Of a DNA stretch of 64,000 bases, positions 52,420 to 61,489 are shown one piece after another. The DNA comes from an uncultured Christensenellaceae bacterium (lineage in GTDB: Bacteria; Bacillota; Clostridia; Christensenellales; Borkfalkiaceae), in contig CAJUKK010000012.1 in assembly GCA_910586985.1 (NCBI GenBank), positions 1-64,000 of the forward strand, in the 5' to 3' direction. The position numbers were made by a program, and so were the translations under genes. The stretch's first letter is position 1. Each line of letters opens with the position of its first letter. The notes beneath the pieces were generated by a model. The model searched no databases. It was not told where the DNA came from and was given only the letters and a program-made list of their open reading frames with translations.

Positions 52420-53838
52420 TCACTTCGTTTTTTTCTTATAATTCCCTGAGAGATTGTCGACAATTGATTGCTTGAAAAAGTTTCGAATGGGCAATAGAGC
52501 CGCAAGTATAGGTACGATAAAACTCATGCCCGCCAATATCAAAACATTCCAGCCATTGAGTACGAAAGGATACACGCCGAAACTTGCATACGTTTTACTC
52601 ATCAGCGGAACAAGTACTCCGTAATACACTCCAAAACAGACGGGAAACGAGAAGATAAAGACGCTTAATCCGATAAGTAGCGATTCAAGCAGGAATATCC
52701 ACACAATATCCGTTTTCCTTGCGCCCATCGAGCGCAAAATACCGACTTGTTGCTGCTTTAACTGCGCGGATAATGATATCAGGTGAATGTTTAAAACAAC
52801 AGCAAATATGCCGAAAACCGCGCCTGCCGCGCCTGCCATGGCGGAATATAAGTCCTCCGTCTGCGTATCGAACAGATAATCAATATGATTCGCACCAATA
52901 TTATACGTATCGGGGAATTGCTCCGTAAGCCTCATCGATGTTTCCACATGCAATTTCGCCTCGTCGTAATCCTTTGCGGGACTTGTAATTAGCTCCGTGC
53001 AAAAATAATCTTCTTTCTCAAAATAAGCATCACGCCATGAGGGAGAATAAAACGCTCTGCTAAGATCGCGACTGTATTCTCCGTCCCGATAGCAATGCGT
53101 GTCGACGATTCCGACGATCGTCACCTCGTGTATGCCGCAATGCGCGTTTCCAATCTGTTCGTTACCCGTACGCGCGAGCGTTTTGCCGATCAAGTCGCTG
53201 TATTCCTTAATCTCTTCCTTTTCCGCAGTCGGCAGATATGTATCGAAAAAATAATTATCACTATCCGAATTATTCTTTACAAAATTTGCAAAATTATTGC
53301 TGTATCCCTCTTGCCGAAAAATTGTGAACTGATTTACATTGATTGCAATCTCATTGACACCGACGGGATACCGTCCCGCTACAACCTGAAAACCAAAATC
53401 CTCATAGAGCCGTTCTACGCCCTCTTTCCCGCTGAAGAAAAGGAGATTACTACCGCCAAAGATGTTCGACGGAATATTCCTATATTCGGGAAAATAGGTA
53501 GCGATATCAATCCCCGTATCGTATGCATAGATATACTCTTTCCCCGTTTCCGCTTCTACGGTAGAGATCACTTCTTTCCCAAGCACGCTCGAATTTTGAA
53601 AAAGATCATTCGGCTTATCGATCCACGAAAGTTCATATTTTACGTAACCGTCGTTTCCTCCCGCTTTATTTAAAAACCCCCTCGTTATAAAATCCGCGCG
53701 ACTGTATGTGTATGCCATTGTAGCAAGCGTAAACAGCGAAAAAGCAAAAACAGATAATATGATCGTTATCACACGCGTCGCCCACCTCCTCTGCAAAGCA
53801 AGCTTGCATGAAGTTTTAAACGGAATCCCACGTTTCAT
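52420..53838 (-). CDS. FtsX/MacB-type ABC permease A
   Basis: A 472-residue permease from MKRGIPFKTSCKLALQRRW (GAGG upstream): N-terminal TM helix, external domain of about 280 residues, three C-terminal TM helices with QVGILRSMGARKTDIVWIF, ending SIVDNLSGNYKKKTK. Close paralog of permeases B and C. First of the permease genes after the secreted-protein gene at 53899-54681, which may be its cargo or partner; that link is only positional. Confidence 0.87.
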   Translation of the reverse strand: MKRGIPFKTSCKLALQRRWATRVITIILSVFAFSLFTLATMAYTYSRADFITRGFLNKAGGNDGYVKYELSWIDKPNDLFQNSSVLGKEVISTVEAETGKEYIYAYDTGIDIATYFPEYRNIPSNIFGGSNLLFFSGKEGVERLYEDFGFQVVAGRYPVGVNEIAINVNQFTIFRQEGYSNNFANFVKNNSDSDNYFFDTYLPTAEKEEIKEYSDLIGKTLARTGNEQIGNAHCGIHEVTIVGIVDTHCYRDGEYSRDLSRAFYSPSWRDAYFEKEDYFCTELITSPAKDYDEAKLHVETSMRLTEQFPDTYNIGANHIDYLFDTQTEDLYSAMAGAAGAVFGIFAVVLNIHLISLSAQLKQQQVGILRSMGARKTDIVWIFLLESLLIGLSVFIFSFPVCFGVYYGVLVPLMSKTYASFGVYPFVLNGWNVLILAGMSFIVPILAALLPIRNFFKQSIVDNLSGNYKKKTK

Positions 53839-53861
53839 AAATAACCTCGCCATACTAAATG

Positions 53862-53888
53862 CAAGCGATACATATAATGTACCGCTTG
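53862..53888. repeat. inverted repeat between secreted protein and permease A
   Basis: CAAGCGATACAT pairs with ATGTACCGCTTG (one mismatch). It follows the secreted-protein gene; read leftward it lacks a proper U-run, so it is at best a weak terminator or RNA-stability element. Confidence 0.55.
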
Positions 53889-53898
53889 TAAAAATAAA

Positions 53899-54681
53899 TT
53901 AACCATTTGAAAATGCAAACATCGTATCGTACTCGTTGAATATCACGTCTTGACTTGCCTTTAGCGTTACCTTATTCGGACCACATATAACAGTAAACGT
54001 AACACCGTTTATTGTTCTTTCTTCCGGATAATACGGCCACCACCGTTCTCTCACGGTAAAATCTACAACTTCTCCCTGATATGCAAGGGAACAATATACG
54101 ATACCGTCTTTTGCGTTATGGTCCCAAACAAACCCTGGTTCATCGTAAGAATTGGTAAGACAACCCGTTGTTGTAAATCCGTTAGCATAAAATTTAGCAG
54201 AAGCAACGTGCCCAGGTGTCGCTAAATAATTGTTATATGTAGAATAAACACCATCTGCCTCACACTTGGCACGTATAAACTTGACGTTGTTTTGATAACA
54301 TGTGTAATCCGAACTCGAAGAATGTGCAACAATATTGCGAGTTTGTTTATAATTCAAGTGCTCTGTATAACATGGATATCTATCAGAAACTCCAATCCTA
54401 CCCTCCAAAAGCGTCGCATGCGTATCCTCCTGTGTAACCGTATATGTGGTAAAGCAGTAATGAGCGTTCATCCCGCCTACTTGAATCGTCGGCATTTCTA
54501 CGTAAGTACAGGCAAGCGGCATAATTCCCTCATCAGAATGTGCCGAAATCGGTACTTCTGCTTGTTGCGACTCCTCCGCTTGCACGCTCATCCCCGCAGG
54601 CGCAAGCAATGCGCCGCCCGCCGCAAACACCGTGACGCCGCTAATCGCAAGCGCCAAAATCCGTTTTACTGATTTCGTCAT
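53899..54681 (-). CDS. uncharacterised secreted protein
   Basis: A 260-residue exported protein from MTKSVKRILALAISGVTVFA (ribosome site AAGGGGGAG), with a signal sequence likely cleaved after SVQA. The mature part has several cysteines and aromatic residues and no motif I know; the end KLKASQDVIF/FNEYDTMFAFSNG looks beta-rich. It lies upstream of the permease cluster and is the only secreted product in that locus, so it may be a substrate or sensor for the transporter. Its promoter overlaps a palindrome. Confidence 0.8.
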   Translation of the reverse strand: MTKSVKRILALAISGVTVFAAGGALLAPAGMSVQAEESQQAEVPISAHSDEGIMPLACTYVEMPTIQVGGMNAHYCFTTYTVTQEDTHATLLEGRIGVSDRYPCYTEHLNYKQTRNIVAHSSSSDYTCYQNNVKFIRAKCEADGVYSTYNNYLATPGHVASAKFYANGFTTTGCLTNSYDEPGFVWDHNAKDGIVYCSLAYQGEVVDFTVRERWWPYYPEERTINGVTFTVICGPNKVTLKASQDVIFNEYDTMFAFSNG

Positions 54682-54704
54682 AGCAATTCTCCCCCTTAAA
54701 AGAT

Positions 54705-54750
54705 TATTATCGGTCGATAATATTTTATCACATCTTTTTCCCTTTGTCAA
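54705..54750 (-). promoter_or_regulatory. promoter and palindromic operator of the secreted-protein gene
   Basis: Minus-strand TTGACA (54745-54750), 17 bases, TAAAAT (54722-54727). Directly downstream, over the transcription start, is the palindrome TATTATCGGTCGATAATA (54705-54722), a good repressor site; the regulator is unknown. Confidence 0.8.
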
Positions 54751-54865
54751 TGGAATTCTAAAACATTTTTTGTTCTTATTTTGCATTTTTTATATTTTTA
54801 ACATAATATTCTCTCTTGCGCTCTCGGCGGCGCTCAGGGGATAAAATGGGGATAAAATGCAGTGG

Positions 54866-54899
54866 AATTTCTCACAGTCGCTCCGCTCCTTGAGAATGA
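54866..54899. repeat. REP-like palindromic repeat, copy 2
   Basis: TTCTCACAGTCGC...GCTCCTTGAGAAT, related to copy 1. The 260-base stretch 54751-55010 holds no gene; it contains this repeat, copy 3 and the clcA terminator. Confidence 0.6.
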
Positions 54900-54931
54900 G
54901 ATTTAAGATATTCCCCGCTATGTAACCCGTC

Positions 54932-54965
54932 ATTCTCGGCGAGCCCGTAGGGCAAATGTGAAAAT
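54932..54965. repeat. REP-like palindromic repeat, copy 3
   Basis: ATTCTCGGCGAGCCCGTAGG... ending TGTGAAAAT, matching the reverse strand of copy 1 in most positions. Confidence 0.6.
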
Positions 54966-54977
54966 CTGTTTCTTAAT

Positions 54978-55005
54978 AAAAAACGGCGCAAACGCGCCGT
55001 TTTTT
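54978..55005 (-). terminator. terminator of the ClC gene
   Basis: Stem AAAAAACGGCGC / GCGCCGTTTTTT with a 4-base loop, just after the stop codon. Confidence 0.9.
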
Positions 55006-55010
55006 CATTA

Positions 55011-56675
55011 TCATTCTTCCTGCGGATTGGGTGGATCGGGCAGAGTTTCGGAAGAAATTTCCGGTTCTGATTGCACCGTATCCGACTCTACAAGCTCGCC
55101 GACCGTGCTTTCCAAATTCTTTAAATACTCTTCCGAGTTTGCCGTTTCTCCTTTGACAAAAATTATATCGCCCTCTTTCAACACCGTCTCGCCGTCGGGA
55201 ACGATCGTAAGTGATCCGCGCTCCAACGTGGTGACAAGGATATCCGACGGCCACAGTATATTGCGCACCGATCTTCCGTCCGCAGGCGCGCCCGCTTTAA
55301 CGCGCAAGGTCGCCGTGAGACTGACGCGTTTTTCGCCCCTTCTCTGTTCTTCCAAAATACCGTCGAGTAACTTATCGTATATCGGTTCCGTACGGAAGAT
55401 ATCGCCCACTAAGTAGCCGATTGCCGCTCCGATGACGACGGGAAGCAAGAAAGTAAAGCTCCAGGTGAGTTCCACCACCATGACGATTCCGGTAATGGGT
55501 GCTTTTACGACAGTCGTAAAAAACGTTGCCATACAAATCATAATGAGTGCATCCGAATAGGCAGGATCCATCCCCATCTGAATGCACATGAGACTTAACA
55601 GCGCGCCCATCCCCGCTCCGATCGCAAGCATGGGAATAAACACGCCGCAGGGTACGCCCGCGCCCATATTGGCAATCGACACGATAAATTTTAGTACGAT
55701 TACGATCAGCAAAGTTGCCCACAACGGCGAAGAAAATACGCTCTCTACGCCGTGCGACAGACTGCCGAGGCTTTCGATAAATTCATGTCCGCCGCCCATG
55801 ACGTTGACGGTAATCAAGCCGAACGCACCGGCAAGCATAAAGGGAATGAGCATTTTACCCGTCCCTCTCCAGAACGTAATTTTAGAAAAAAGTTTTTTTG
55901 CGCGGAATACGAGAAAATAAAACCCTACTCCTGCAAGCGCACAGATAAACGCCGCGAGTATCACATACAGATAGGAAAACATATCGGGCGAAGTAAATGC
56001 GTAAGTCGTAAACGTGGAACCCGTTGCAAGTCCCATGGCGGGACGGAGCAGATTCCGCGTGATAATCGCCACGATAACCGAGGAAAAGGAGCAAACGAAC
56101 ACCTCGGGCGTAAACCGTTTATGCGCCTCTTCAAACGCAAACGCCATACCTGTGAGCGGCGCATTAAAGGCGACTGCAAGTCCCGCGCACGCGCCGCCCG
56201 TGATCTGATATCTGCGAACAAGATCGCCCCGACGAAGCATATTGCTCATTCCGTATCCGCACGCGCCGCCGATCTGAATACTCGGGCCCTCGCTGCCTGC
56301 CGACATACCCATAAAAATCGTAAACAAACTGCATGCAAACATTCCCGTAAGCACCTGATACCATTTAAAACGAATGAGTCCGCGCGTTGCGCCCTCCGTT
56401 TGCGGAATACCGCTTCCGCGGATCATAGGTATAAATTTGAGTACTCCTCCGATCACGATCGCGCCGACAAAAAGAGCGGCGAACAAAAGCGGAATAAACG
56501 CGGGATGCTCGCGGAAAAAATCATAATATCCGCGCGAAAACTCTTCCGCCATACTCGCAAGGACGTTATACAGCGTTACGACAAGTCCCGCAAACAGTCC
56601 CGTCAGCGCTCCTACGGAAACGATTTGCGCGCCGTAATGCGCTTTATTTCCCAAATTTTGTATTTTTTGTTTCAT
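55011..56675 (-). CDS. clcA: ClC-family chloride channel/antiporter with TrkA-C domain
   Basis: A 554-residue membrane protein with the ClC signatures GSGIPQTEG, SAGSEGPSIQIGGACG and GVPCGVFIPMLAIGAG, and the gating region around KAPITGIVMVVELT. A C-terminal cytosolic domain of about 70 residues (LRVKAGAPADGRSVRNI...GDIIFVKGE) resembles the RCK-C/TrkA-C fold that binds small ligands. Clostridial relatives may export fluoride or exchange chloride for protons; the Glu at GSEGP supports an antiporter. Its closest upstream gene is an ABC exporter. Confidence 0.92.
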   Translation of the reverse strand: MKQKIQNLGNKAHYGAQIVSVGALTGLFAGLVVTLYNVLASMAEEFSRGYYDFFREHPAFIPLLFAALFVGAIVIGGVLKFIPMIRGSGIPQTEGATRGLIRFKWYQVLTGMFACSLFTIFMGMSAGSEGPSIQIGGACGYGMSNMLRRGDLVRRYQITGGACAGLAVAFNAPLTGMAFAFEEAHKRFTPEVFVCSFSSVIVAIITRNLLRPAMGLATGSTFTTYAFTSPDMFSYLYVILAAFICALAGVGFYFLVFRAKKLFSKITFWRGTGKMLIPFMLAGAFGLITVNVMGGGHEFIESLGSLSHGVESVFSSPLWATLLIVIVLKFIVSIANMGAGVPCGVFIPMLAIGAGMGALLSLMCIQMGMDPAYSDALIMICMATFFTTVVKAPITGIVMVVELTWSFTFLLPVVIGAAIGYLVGDIFRTEPIYDKLLDGILEEQRRGEKRVSLTATLRVKAGAPADGRSVRNILWPSDILVTTLERGSLTIVPDGETVLKEGDIIFVKGETANSEEYLKNLESTVGELVESDTVQSEPEISSETLPDPPNPQEE

Positions 56676-56759
56676 ATGTACCTCTTATGCGCCCGACTGT
56701 TTTATCATATCGGACAATCATTCACAACAAAATTTTGTCGACTATCAATAAAAACGAAA

Positions 56760-58514
56760 TCAATTCGGAACGGAAAATTGAGCGCGGTACAGTTGCGAAT
56801 AAAAACCGTTTTTTTGCATGAGCTCGGAATGCGTTCCCTGCTCGATCACATTCCCCTCGTTCATGACAAGAATTCTATCGGCGTTTTCAATGGTCGAAAG
56901 TCTGTGCGCAACGATAAAACACGTTCTGCCCGACATAAGTTTTTCAAATGCATCCTGCACCTTTTTTTCCGTACGCGTGTCGATGTTGCTCGTCGCCTCG
57001 TCCAAAATCAGCATGGGCGGACGGCAGAGCATAATGCGCGCAATGCATAACAACTGTTTTTGTCCTTCGGAAAGCGAACCCGCGCCCGAAAGCAACGTAT
57101 CGTAACCGTTCGGAAGCCGTTTGATAAACGAATGCGCGTGCGCCGCCTTTGCCGCCGCAATCATTTCCTCTTCGCTTGCGGAAGGTTTTCCCATGCACAG
57201 ATTTTCGCGCACGGTCGCCTCCTTCAGCCAAGTATCCTGCAACACCATACCCAGATTCTCTCTAAGAGACTTACGCGTAAGCAAACGGATATCCTTGCCG
57301 TCAACCTTAACCGCTCCGTCGTTCACGTCGTAAAAACGCATAAGAAGATTGATCAGCGTCGTTTTTCCGCATCCCGTCGGTCCGACAATTGCTATTCGTT
57401 GTCCTGCGCCGACGCTTACGCTGATATTTTGCAAAAGCGGTCTGTTTTGGTCGTAAGAAAAACTGATACGGTCGAGTTCAACCTCTCCCGTTGCCTCTTG
57501 CAAGCAACTGCAATCCGCATCCGAAGGCTGTTCCTCGGCGGAAATGAGCGCAAACAAGCGGGCGGCGCAGGCAAGCGCATTCTGAAATTCGGTGATCACT
57601 TCGGTAATCTCGTTAAACGGCTTGGTATATTGATTGGAATAGGACAAAAGCGCGGAAAGATATCCCACCGTAAAAATGCCTCCCGTCGATATGACGGTAA
57701 ATGCGCCGATAAACGCGACGGACGCGTACACAACCGAGTTGATAAAACGTGTTACGGGGTTGGTCGTTGACGAAAAGAAGATAGCGCGCAGAGAGCAACT
57801 CCTCAGTCGCTCGTTTTTTTCCGCGAACGTTTCCGCATTTTCATCTTCATGCGTATATGCCTTGACTACTTTCAGATTTCCGATCATCTCGTCGATAAAC
57901 GCCGTCTGATCTGCGCGCGTTTCCGACTGCAGGCGAAACATTTTATAAGTACGCGACGCAATGAATTTCGAGCAGAAGAGCGAAAGCGGAGTTATACAAA
58001 ACACCACAAGCGCAATTTTCCACGAAAGTATAAACATGATTGCAAGCACGCCGAAAATGGTCGCAAATCCCGTAAACAGCTGTGTAAATCCGAGCAGCAA
58101 CCCTTCCGAAAACTGTTCCGCATCGCTGATAACAACGCTTGCCGTTTCCCCGTAGGCGCGGCTGTCGAGATAGGAGAGCGGAAGCACATGAATTTTGTTA
58201 AACGCATCCCGCCGCACGTCGCTCAGCACATGGTAGGCGATATGATTGTTGCTGATACTCATCAGCCATTGACAGACGGGCGTAGCCGCCACGCACATTC
58301 CGATGATAAAGAAGATACGATAGAGCTCAGTATAATCGACGTTACCTGTGCCGACGATGCAGTCGATCGCAAGTCCCGCAAAGTACGGCACCGCCAACGT
58401 AAGCGCGACCGTTGCAAGCGACAATAATACCGTGCAGATCAGATATCCCGCATACGGTTTCAGGTAACGGAAAATACCGCGAATCGTACCGCCCGAACTA
58501 TTTTTCCTGCTCAT
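56760..58514 (-). CDS. ABC exporter subunit (catalytically complete half)
   Basis: A 584-residue half-transporter: six-helix membrane domain and an ATPase with Walker A GPTGCGKTT, signature variant LSEGQKQLL, Walker B LILDEATSNID and switch His in VAHRLST. It starts directly after the stop of the 58515 gene (TAAATG). The pair forms a heterodimeric type IV exporter like BmrCD/LmrCD; this subunit keeps the catalytic Glu. Substrate unknown, likely a drug, lipid or peptide. Confidence 0.94.
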   Translation of the reverse strand: MSRKNSSGGTIRGIFRYLKPYAGYLICTVLLSLATVALTLAVPYFAGLAIDCIVGTGNVDYTELYRIFFIIGMCVAATPVCQWLMSISNNHIAYHVLSDVRRDAFNKIHVLPLSYLDSRAYGETASVVISDAEQFSEGLLLGFTQLFTGFATIFGVLAIMFILSWKIALVVFCITPLSLFCSKFIASRTYKMFRLQSETRADQTAFIDEMIGNLKVVKAYTHEDENAETFAEKNERLRSCSLRAIFFSSTTNPVTRFINSVVYASVAFIGAFTVISTGGIFTVGYLSALLSYSNQYTKPFNEITEVITEFQNALACAARLFALISAEEQPSDADCSCLQEATGEVELDRISFSYDQNRPLLQNISVSVGAGQRIAIVGPTGCGKTTLINLLMRFYDVNDGAVKVDGKDIRLLTRKSLRENLGMVLQDTWLKEATVRENLCMGKPSASEEEMIAAAKAAHAHSFIKRLPNGYDTLLSGAGSLSEGQKQLLCIARIMLCRPPMLILDEATSNIDTRTEKKVQDAFEKLMSGRTCFIVAHRLSTIENADRILVMNEGNVIEQGTHSELMQKNGFYSQLYRAQFSVPN

Positions 58515-60227
58515 TTACGCGCCCTCCTTGAATTGCGAGGAGTGAATCTCACGGTAAATTTCACACGAGCGCAACAATTCCTCATGGGTACCGGTCGCAG
58601 ATATCTTACCGTCGTCAAGCACGACGATAAAATCGGCGTTCCGCACCGCAGCCGTCCGCTGCGATACGATAAACACCGTCTTTTCGATTTCTTTGAGCGC
58701 GGCGCGCAGTCTCGCGTCCGTCGCATAATCGAGCGCGGAAGCGGAATCGTCCAGAATTAATATTTCGGGATCGCGCACGAGGGCGCGCGCGATACAAAGT
58801 CTCTGCCGTTGCCCGCCCGAAAGATTTTTCCCTTCCTGCGCAACCTCGGCGTCCAATCCGCCTTTGGCGCGTACAACGTCCTCAGCCTGTGCGATTTTCA
58901 ATGCGCGTTCCAATTCCTGTTCATTCGCATCCTCTCTTCCCCAGAGCAAGTTGGAACGGATCGTTCCTTTGAACAAAACGGATTTCTGCGGAACAACTGC
59001 TATTTTTTCACGCAACCGGATACAGGAGACTGCATTTACGTCCTGCCCGTCTACGCGCACTTTCCCTTCGCTCGCCGCATAAAAACGGGGAATGAGACTG
59101 ATCAACGTACTCTTTCCCGATCCCGTGCCTCCGATGATTCCCACCGTTTGCCCCCGTTTCACTTTAAAATCAATCGCCTGAAGCGCAGGCGCGCCGCCGT
59201 TTTCATAGCAGAACGTAACGTTTTCAAACGAAACCGCAGTTTGTTCATCCTCTTCCGCCGCACCGCTTGATAGAATTTCTTGCTCGCCTGCCCTGTCGAG
59301 CACCGCCCCGACGCGTTTTTGGCAGGAAACGGCTTTCGTGATCGTAACGATCAGATTGGCAAGTTTGATAAGCTCGACCAGAATTTGCGCAATATAACCG
59401 TATAGCGCAATCACGTCGCCCTGTTCGAGCGCCCCCGCATGCACGCGCAGAGCGCCCACGTAAATGAGCGCGATCACCGCAAGATTGACTGCAACGTAAG
59501 TGAGCGGATTGGTAAGCGCGGCGATTACCCCCACCCTTTTTTGCGCTTTTTTCAGTTCGTTGCTACGCGTTTCAAACAGCGCGCGTTCGCTTTCCTCTTT
59601 ACAAAAAGCGCGCAAAACGCGAACACCGGACAAATTTTCGCGCGTGGAGAGATACACCTTGTCAAGTTTGTCCTGTACGCGTTTATAACGCGGAATACAC
59701 GCCGCCATCACCGCAAATACGACGACAGACAAAACAGGAATGACTGCAACGAACACAAGCGCCGCTTTCACGTCTACAACGAACGCCATAATCATCGCGC
59801 CGAACACGATAAACGGCGAACGCAAAAAGAGCCTCAGCGTCATATTTACGCCCGTCTGTACCTGATTCACGTCGCTCGTCATACGCGTGATCATCGTCGA
59901 CGTTCCCGTTTCGTCAATTTGCCCGTACGAAAAAGACTGCAATTTATCAAAGAGCCTGCGCCGCAGTTCGGCGCTCGCCCCGACTGCCGCGCGCGCCGCA
60001 AAAAACTGGGCGGTAAGCGAAAAAGCCAGCCCTACAACACCGAACAAAACAAGCACGAGACACATTTTCAGCACGTACGCCCTGTCTCCCGACACAATTC
60101 CGACGTCGATAATCTGCGCAACGACGAGCGGTACGATGAGTTCGAGACTTGCTTCAAGCAATTTAAAAAGCGGCGCGAGCACAGTCTCTTTTTTATATGT
60201 TTTCAAACAGGAAAACAGATGTTTCAA
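58515..60227 (-). CDS. ABC exporter subunit (degenerate Walker B)
   Basis: A 570-residue half-transporter beginning MKHLFSCLKTYKKE. ATPase motifs: Walker A GGTGSGKST, signature LSGGQRQRL, Walker B LILDDSASALD where the catalytic Glu is replaced by Asp, and switch VSQRTAAV with Gln in place of His. These changes mark the degenerate site of heterodimeric exporters, matched by the 56760 partner with a full Glu/His set but a weaker LSEGQ signature. Translationally linked to it. Confidence 0.94.
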   Translation of the reverse strand: MKHLFSCLKTYKKETVLAPLFKLLEASLELIVPLVVAQIIDVGIVSGDRAYVLKMCLVLVLFGVVGLAFSLTAQFFAARAAVGASAELRRRLFDKLQSFSYGQIDETGTSTMITRMTSDVNQVQTGVNMTLRLFLRSPFIVFGAMIMAFVVDVKAALVFVAVIPVLSVVVFAVMAACIPRYKRVQDKLDKVYLSTRENLSGVRVLRAFCKEESERALFETRSNELKKAQKRVGVIAALTNPLTYVAVNLAVIALIYVGALRVHAGALEQGDVIALYGYIAQILVELIKLANLIVTITKAVSCQKRVGAVLDRAGEQEILSSGAAEEDEQTAVSFENVTFCYENGGAPALQAIDFKVKRGQTVGIIGGTGSGKSTLISLIPRFYAASEGKVRVDGQDVNAVSCIRLREKIAVVPQKSVLFKGTIRSNLLWGREDANEQELERALKIAQAEDVVRAKGGLDAEVAQEGKNLSGGQRQRLCIARALVRDPEILILDDSASALDYATDARLRAALKEIEKTVFIVSQRTAAVRNADFIVVLDDGKISATGTHEELLRSCEIYREIHSSQFKEGA

Positions 60228-60244
60228 AAAAACTCCTTTTGCCC

Positions 60245-61258
60245 CTATACAGGCATGACGAACAAATAAATATAGTATGCAAGAAAACAGACGACCATTG
60301 TGATTCCCGCCGCTTTTGAAAGTTTATGACCCTTAAACAGCGCAAATACAGTTAAAAGCGCAGCCGCCCCGAATGCTACGATCGCATCCACCAAATTTCC
60401 TTCAATTGAAAACGAAAGCGGATGAAAAAGAGACGCAGCTCCCGCAACAAGTAAAATATTAAAAATATTACTGCCGATAATGTTGCCTACGGCGATATCC
60501 GTTTCGCCCTTGACTGCCGCCACAACCGAAGTGACAAGCTCCGGAAGCGAAGTTCCGATCGCAACGACGGTAAGTCCGATGATGCGTTCGGAAACGCCGA
60601 AATACTCCGCAATATAGCGCGCAGCGTCAACGAGAAGCATTCCGCCGCCGACTACCATACCAAGTCCGACTATGGTCAAAACAATCAAAAACCACGTCTT
60701 TTTCTGCATATGAGAAAACCACGCGGATAATTTGTTTTTAGGTTTTTCAGGTTCTTTGCGTACGTCTTCCTCTATCTCCGGCAGAGGCGCGCTTTTTTTT
60801 GATTCGCGCCGCGCATTTACTACAAGCACCGTCATATAAGCTGCGATAAGAATCAGAAAGAGAATCCCGTCCCACCATTCGAGCGCGTTCCCGAAACAGC
60901 CGAGCATAATAATAAGTCCGCTTGCAAGCAAAAGTACGGGCAGGTCAAGTATTAGGGAATTTCTTTGAACGGGAAGATCGTGCAAAATTGCGGATATTCC
61001 CAAAATAAGCAAAATATTGACGATATTGCTACCGACGACGTTGCCGATCGCAATATCCGTAGATTGCTTGATCGCGCCCGTAACGGACACGGCAAGCTCG
61101 GGCGCGCTCGTCCCGAACGCAACGATCGTAAGTCCGATGATGAGCGTGGGAATTTTACACTTTTGCGCAATGCCCGCGCTCCCGTCAACAAACCAATCCG
61201 CGCCCTTTACAAGGAGCGCGAATCCCAATACAAGCAGAAATATCTGAAGAAACAACAT
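60245..61258 (-). CDS. calcium/sodium-type CaCA antiporter
   Basis: A 337-residue membrane antiporter of the YrbG-like Ca2+:cation (CaCA) family: two alpha repeats, GTSAPELAVSV...GNVVGSNIVNILLILG and GTSLPELVTSVVAAVKGETDIAVGNIIGSNIFNILL, separated by a charged cytosolic loop. The ATG at 61258 has GGGGTCAAAGGG upstream; an alternative ATG is at 61303. It lies behind a Mn2+-type riboswitch, so it may export Mn2+ rather than (or besides) Ca2+. Confidence 0.9.
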   Translation of the reverse strand: MLFLQIFLLVLGFALLVKGADWFVDGSAGIAQKCKIPTLIIGLTIVAFGTSAPELAVSVTGAIKQSTDIAIGNVVGSNIVNILLILGISAILHDLPVQRNSLILDLPVLLLASGLIIMLGCFGNALEWWDGILFLILIAAYMTVLVVNARRESKKSAPLPEIEEDVRKEPEKPKNKLSAWFSHMQKKTWFLIVLTIVGLGMVVGGGMLLVDAARYIAEYFGVSERIIGLTVVAIGTSLPELVTSVVAAVKGETDIAVGNIIGSNIFNILLVAGAASLFHPLSFSIEGNLVDAIVAFGAAALLTVFALFKGHKLSKAAGITMVVCFLAYYIYLFVMPV

Positions 61259-61312
61259 ACCCTTTGACCCCGTTTTTGTATTGCCGAAAGTCTTGTCATT
61301 CATACGAACCGC

Positions 61313-61395
61313 GCGACACGGCGTTTCCGCCGGGGTATGTTGCCGCAACGTTACTTCCCCGTTTAAACGGATAAGTAAAGACTACTCCCTCTCAA
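61313..61395 (-). ncRNA. probable yybP-ykoY (Mn2+) riboswitch
   Basis: The leader contains GAGGGAGTAGTC near its 5' end and GCGGCAACATACCCCGGCG about 50 bases later, the two conserved loops of the yybP-ykoY aptamer that come together to bind Mn2+. No terminator follows before the gene, so control may act on translation. Promoter TTGACT/TAAGAT precedes it by about 10 bases. Confidence 0.75.
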
Positions 61396-61402
61396 CAAAA
61401 AA

Positions 61403-61431
61403 ATCTTAGCATTGCATTTGAAAAAAGTCAA
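61403..61431 (-). promoter_or_regulatory. promoter of the CaCA antiporter gene
   Basis: Minus-strand TTGACT, 17 bases, TAAGAT, directly before the Mn2+ riboswitch. Confidence 0.8.
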
Positions 61432-61460
61432 GCGCAATCGAACCAATTCTGAATTTTGAT

Positions 61461-61485
61461 AAAAAAACGGGCGCGTCCGCGCCCG
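61461..61485 (-). terminator. terminator of the acyltransferase gene
   Basis: Stem CGGGCGCG / CGCGCCCG with a 2-base loop, followed on the minus strand by seven U residues. Confidence 0.88.
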
Positions 61486-61489
61486 ATCG

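Noticed and set aside
55752..57050. A 432-codon open frame on the plus strand
   Set aside because: It lies opposite the ClC and ABC exporter genes, both strongly conserved; composition rich in Arg/His/Lys marks it as a shadow frame.
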